The notes beneath the pieces are model-generated. The model saw only the letters and a program-made list of their open reading frames with translations, searched no databases and was not told where the DNA came from. Below are positions 62,461-64,000 of a DNA stretch of 64,000 bases, one piece after another. Numbering within the stretch: the first letter of the stretch is position 1; the number at the start of each line of letters is the position of its first letter. The position numbers and the translations under genes were made by a program. The stretch is from NCBI RefSeq assembly GCF_009831115.1, contig NZ_WUUK01000004.1, positions 1 through 64,000 on the forward strand. Reading direction: 5' to 3'. The DNA comes from Salinicoccus hispanicus (GTDB lineage: Bacteria > Bacillota > Bacilli > Staphylococcales > Salinicoccaceae).

Positions 62461-63081
62461 ATGAATATTTTGATTTTAGGAGCAACTGGGCGAGTCGGCA
62501 GCCATATACTTGAATCCGCACTTGATGGAAACCATCATGTTACGGTATTGGTACGTGATGCCGATAAAGTCCAGGCGCAAAATAGAAATTTGATAGTTAA
62601 AGAAGGAAATGTATTAACCAGATCAGACATTCTGAATGCGATAGCGGGTATGGATATGGTAATTAGTGCACTTGGTACAGATGGCACCACGACACTCTCA
62701 GAGAGCATGCCGGCTATTATAAAAGCGATGGAAGATGAGGGTATAGAACGAATCATTACTATTGGCACTGCAGGCATTCTGAACAGCAGAACCGAGTCCG
62801 GAAAATTGCGTTATCAATCGAATGAGTCAAAAAGAAGAACAACGCGAGCAGCTAAAGAGCATCACAAAGCCTTTGAGTTACTTGAAAACTCAAGTCTTGA
62901 TTGGACAATCGTCTGCCCTACCTATCTGCCGGACGGTAAACATACAAGTAAATACCGAATAGAACGTGACTTTCTTCCCGAAAAAGGTGAAATGATTTCC
63001 GTTCCTGATACAGCAGAATTTACATATAATCAGATAGCAGAGAATAGATATGTAAAAGCACGCGTAGGCATTGCTTATTAA
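62461..63081 (+). CDS. NAD(P)-binding SDR-like protein
   Basis: The 206-residue product is an atypical short-chain dehydrogenase-like protein of the NAD(P)H-binding (SDR5/NmrA-like) group. It has the dinucleotide motif ILGATGRVGSHIL (5-17), a VLVRDADK region for the cofactor, and no full YxxxK catalytic pair that I can assign. Such proteins reduce flavins or quinones or act as sensors; the role here is unknown. GGGAGG precedes the ATG. It is more AT-rich than the core genes. Confidence 0.85.
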   Translation: MNILILGATGRVGSHILESALDGNHHVTVLVRDADKVQAQNRNLIVKEGNVLTRSDILNAIAGMDMVISALGTDGTTTLSESMPAIIKAMEDEGIERIITIGTAGILNSRTESGKLRYQSNESKRRTTRAAKEHHKAFELLENSSLDWTIVCPTYLPDGKHTSKYRIERDFLPEKGEMISVPDTAEFTYNQIAENRYVKARVGIAY

Positions 63082-63142
63082 TCACTTAGTTGATGGCACG
63101 CTTGTAGTAAAGAAGAATATAAGATGAAAAAGGAAGTTTATA

Positions 63143-64000
63143 ATGAATAAAAAAGAAAAATCAAATGGACAGGATCAAGAATGGATCGTTAAAGAATCGA
63201 CCGAATTGCTGAAGTTCTTATTCGAAGTGATGTCTTCACGTAGTCGGAAGGCTGTGAAAGAAACACTGAGCCGAGGAAAAGTTTTTGTAAACGGTGAAGG
63301 GACAACTCAATTCAATGACAAACTCGAACCGGGAGATCGTGTTGAAATACGTTCTGCATCTAAAAATATAAAACTTAGAGGCATTAAAATTTTCCATGAA
63401 GACGAAGATGTGATCGTTATTGAAAAAGACGCTGGTCTACTTTCAATCGCATCGGAGAAAGAGCAGCAGATGACTGCCTATCGCCAACTGTCGGATTATG
63501 TGCAGAGCATCAATCCTAGAAACCGTATTTTTGTCGTGCATCGACTGGATCGTGAAACTTCCGGAATCATGATATTTGCGAAGAATAAGCAAGTACAGCA
63601 GAAGTTACAGGATAACTGGAAAGATATTGTTTCTGAACGAACATACATCGCCCTTGTTGAAGGAAAAGTAGCTAAAGGTGGTAAAATCACTTCCTGGCTG
63701 ACAGAGAATAAAGAGTTGATAATGCGTTCGAGTAAACATCCGAATAACGGTAAAAAGGCGATTACCCATTATAAAGCACTAAAGTTCAATGGAAATCTAT
63801 CATTACTGGAAATCAACTTGGAAACAGGGCGTAAAAATCAGATCCGTGTCCATATGCAAGACTTGGGCCATCCGATTGTCGGGGATAAAAAATACGGATC
63901 ACGCAGTAATCCCATCAAAAGGGTTGGACTGCATGCCCATGTCATTGCATTCAAACATCCGAAGTCAGGGGAACCCTTGCGATTTGAATCGAAAATTCCA
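63143..64000 (+). CDS. RluA-family pseudouridine synthase, 3' end beyond the window
   Basis: At least 286 residues are present. An N-terminal S4 RNA-binding domain (about 20-80, SRSRKAVKETLSRGKVFVNGE) precedes the synthase domain with the catalytic aspartate in VHRLDRETSGIMIFAK (about 131-146) and later GRKNQIRVHMQDLGHPIVGDKKYG. RluA-type enzymes isomerise uridines in rRNA or tRNA; the target cannot be told from sequence. ATG 63143 follows AGGAAG; an upstream ATG (63124) is closed by a stop. This is probably an additional paralogue in the accessory region. Confidence 0.9.
   Translation, partial: MNKKEKSNGQDQEWIVKESTELLKFLFEVMSSRSRKAVKETLSRGKVFVNGEGTTQFNDKLEPGDRVEIRSASKNIKLRGIKIFHEDEDVIVIEKDAGLLSIASEKEQQMTAYRQLSDYVQSINPRNRIFVVHRLDRETSGIMIFAKNKQVQQKLQDNWKDIVSERTYIALVEGKVAKGGKITSWLTENKELIMRSSKHPNNGKKAITHYKALKFNGNLSLLEINLETGRKNQIRVHMQDLGHPIVGDKKYGSRSNPIKRVGLHAHVIAFKHPKSGEPLRFESKIP

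Overview
The window is the replication-origin region of a low-to-moderate G+C Firmicute of the family Staphylococcaceae. The genes around oriC support this: noc followed directly by parB with no soj/parA, a jag-rnpA-rpmH block without yidC/spoIIIJ, the five-gene walRKHIJ cluster followed by rlmH (orfX), and Staphylococcus-like sequences throughout. The base composition looks richer in G+C than Staphylococcus, so Salinicoccus or a close relative is my best guess (inference). oriC lies at about 30.97-32.76 kb. Genes to its left are almost all on the minus strand and genes to its right on the plus strand, as expected for divergent replication; the main exceptions are a peptide methionine sulfoxide reductase and two SigB-type stress genes.

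Left arm, read leftward from the origin: rpmH, rnpA, jag, mnmE, mnmG, rsmG, noc, parB, an MscS channel, a DUF951 gene, ychF, then rpsF-ssb and rpsR separated by a molybdate-type modAB pair. Next come small membrane-protein genes, a SigB-type stress gene, a three-gene cassette (TPR-type peptide-sensing regulator, 38-codon secreted peptide, YfbU-family protein), and a second SigB-type stress gene. guaBA follows behind a purine riboswitch, then msrA-like, a surface protein, amt, the trehalose genes treP-treC-treR, the SRP RNA, dnaX-ebfC-recR and the promoters and first bases of a 16S rRNA operon that leaves the window.

Right arm: dnaA, dnaN, yaaA, recF, gyrB, gyrA; a histidine-utilisation operon (hutP, hutH, a YjiH-type transporter, hutU, hutI) with a CcpA-like site on its promoter and a HutP-type antiterminator; serS behind a T-box; yybS-gdpP-rplI-dnaB; purA; tRNA-Glu and tRNA-Asp; walRKHIJ; a DnaA-box cluster; rlmH. 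After rlmH the content looks accessory: a gene-free stretch of about 400 bases rich in short inverted repeats, a YeeE/YedE transporter lacking the family's key cysteines, a NAD(P)-binding protein and an RluA-type pseudouridine synthase cut by the window end.

The most novel item is the regulator-peptide-YfbU cassette at 14257-15941. The peptide gene is too short for standard gene calling, and its last seven residues (LCLPYIF) resemble the PapR pheromone heptapeptide of the PlcR system. Other noteworthy items are the third DnaA-box cluster at rlmH, the modAB insertion between ssb and rpsR, the riboswitch on guaBA, and the structured region after rlmH.
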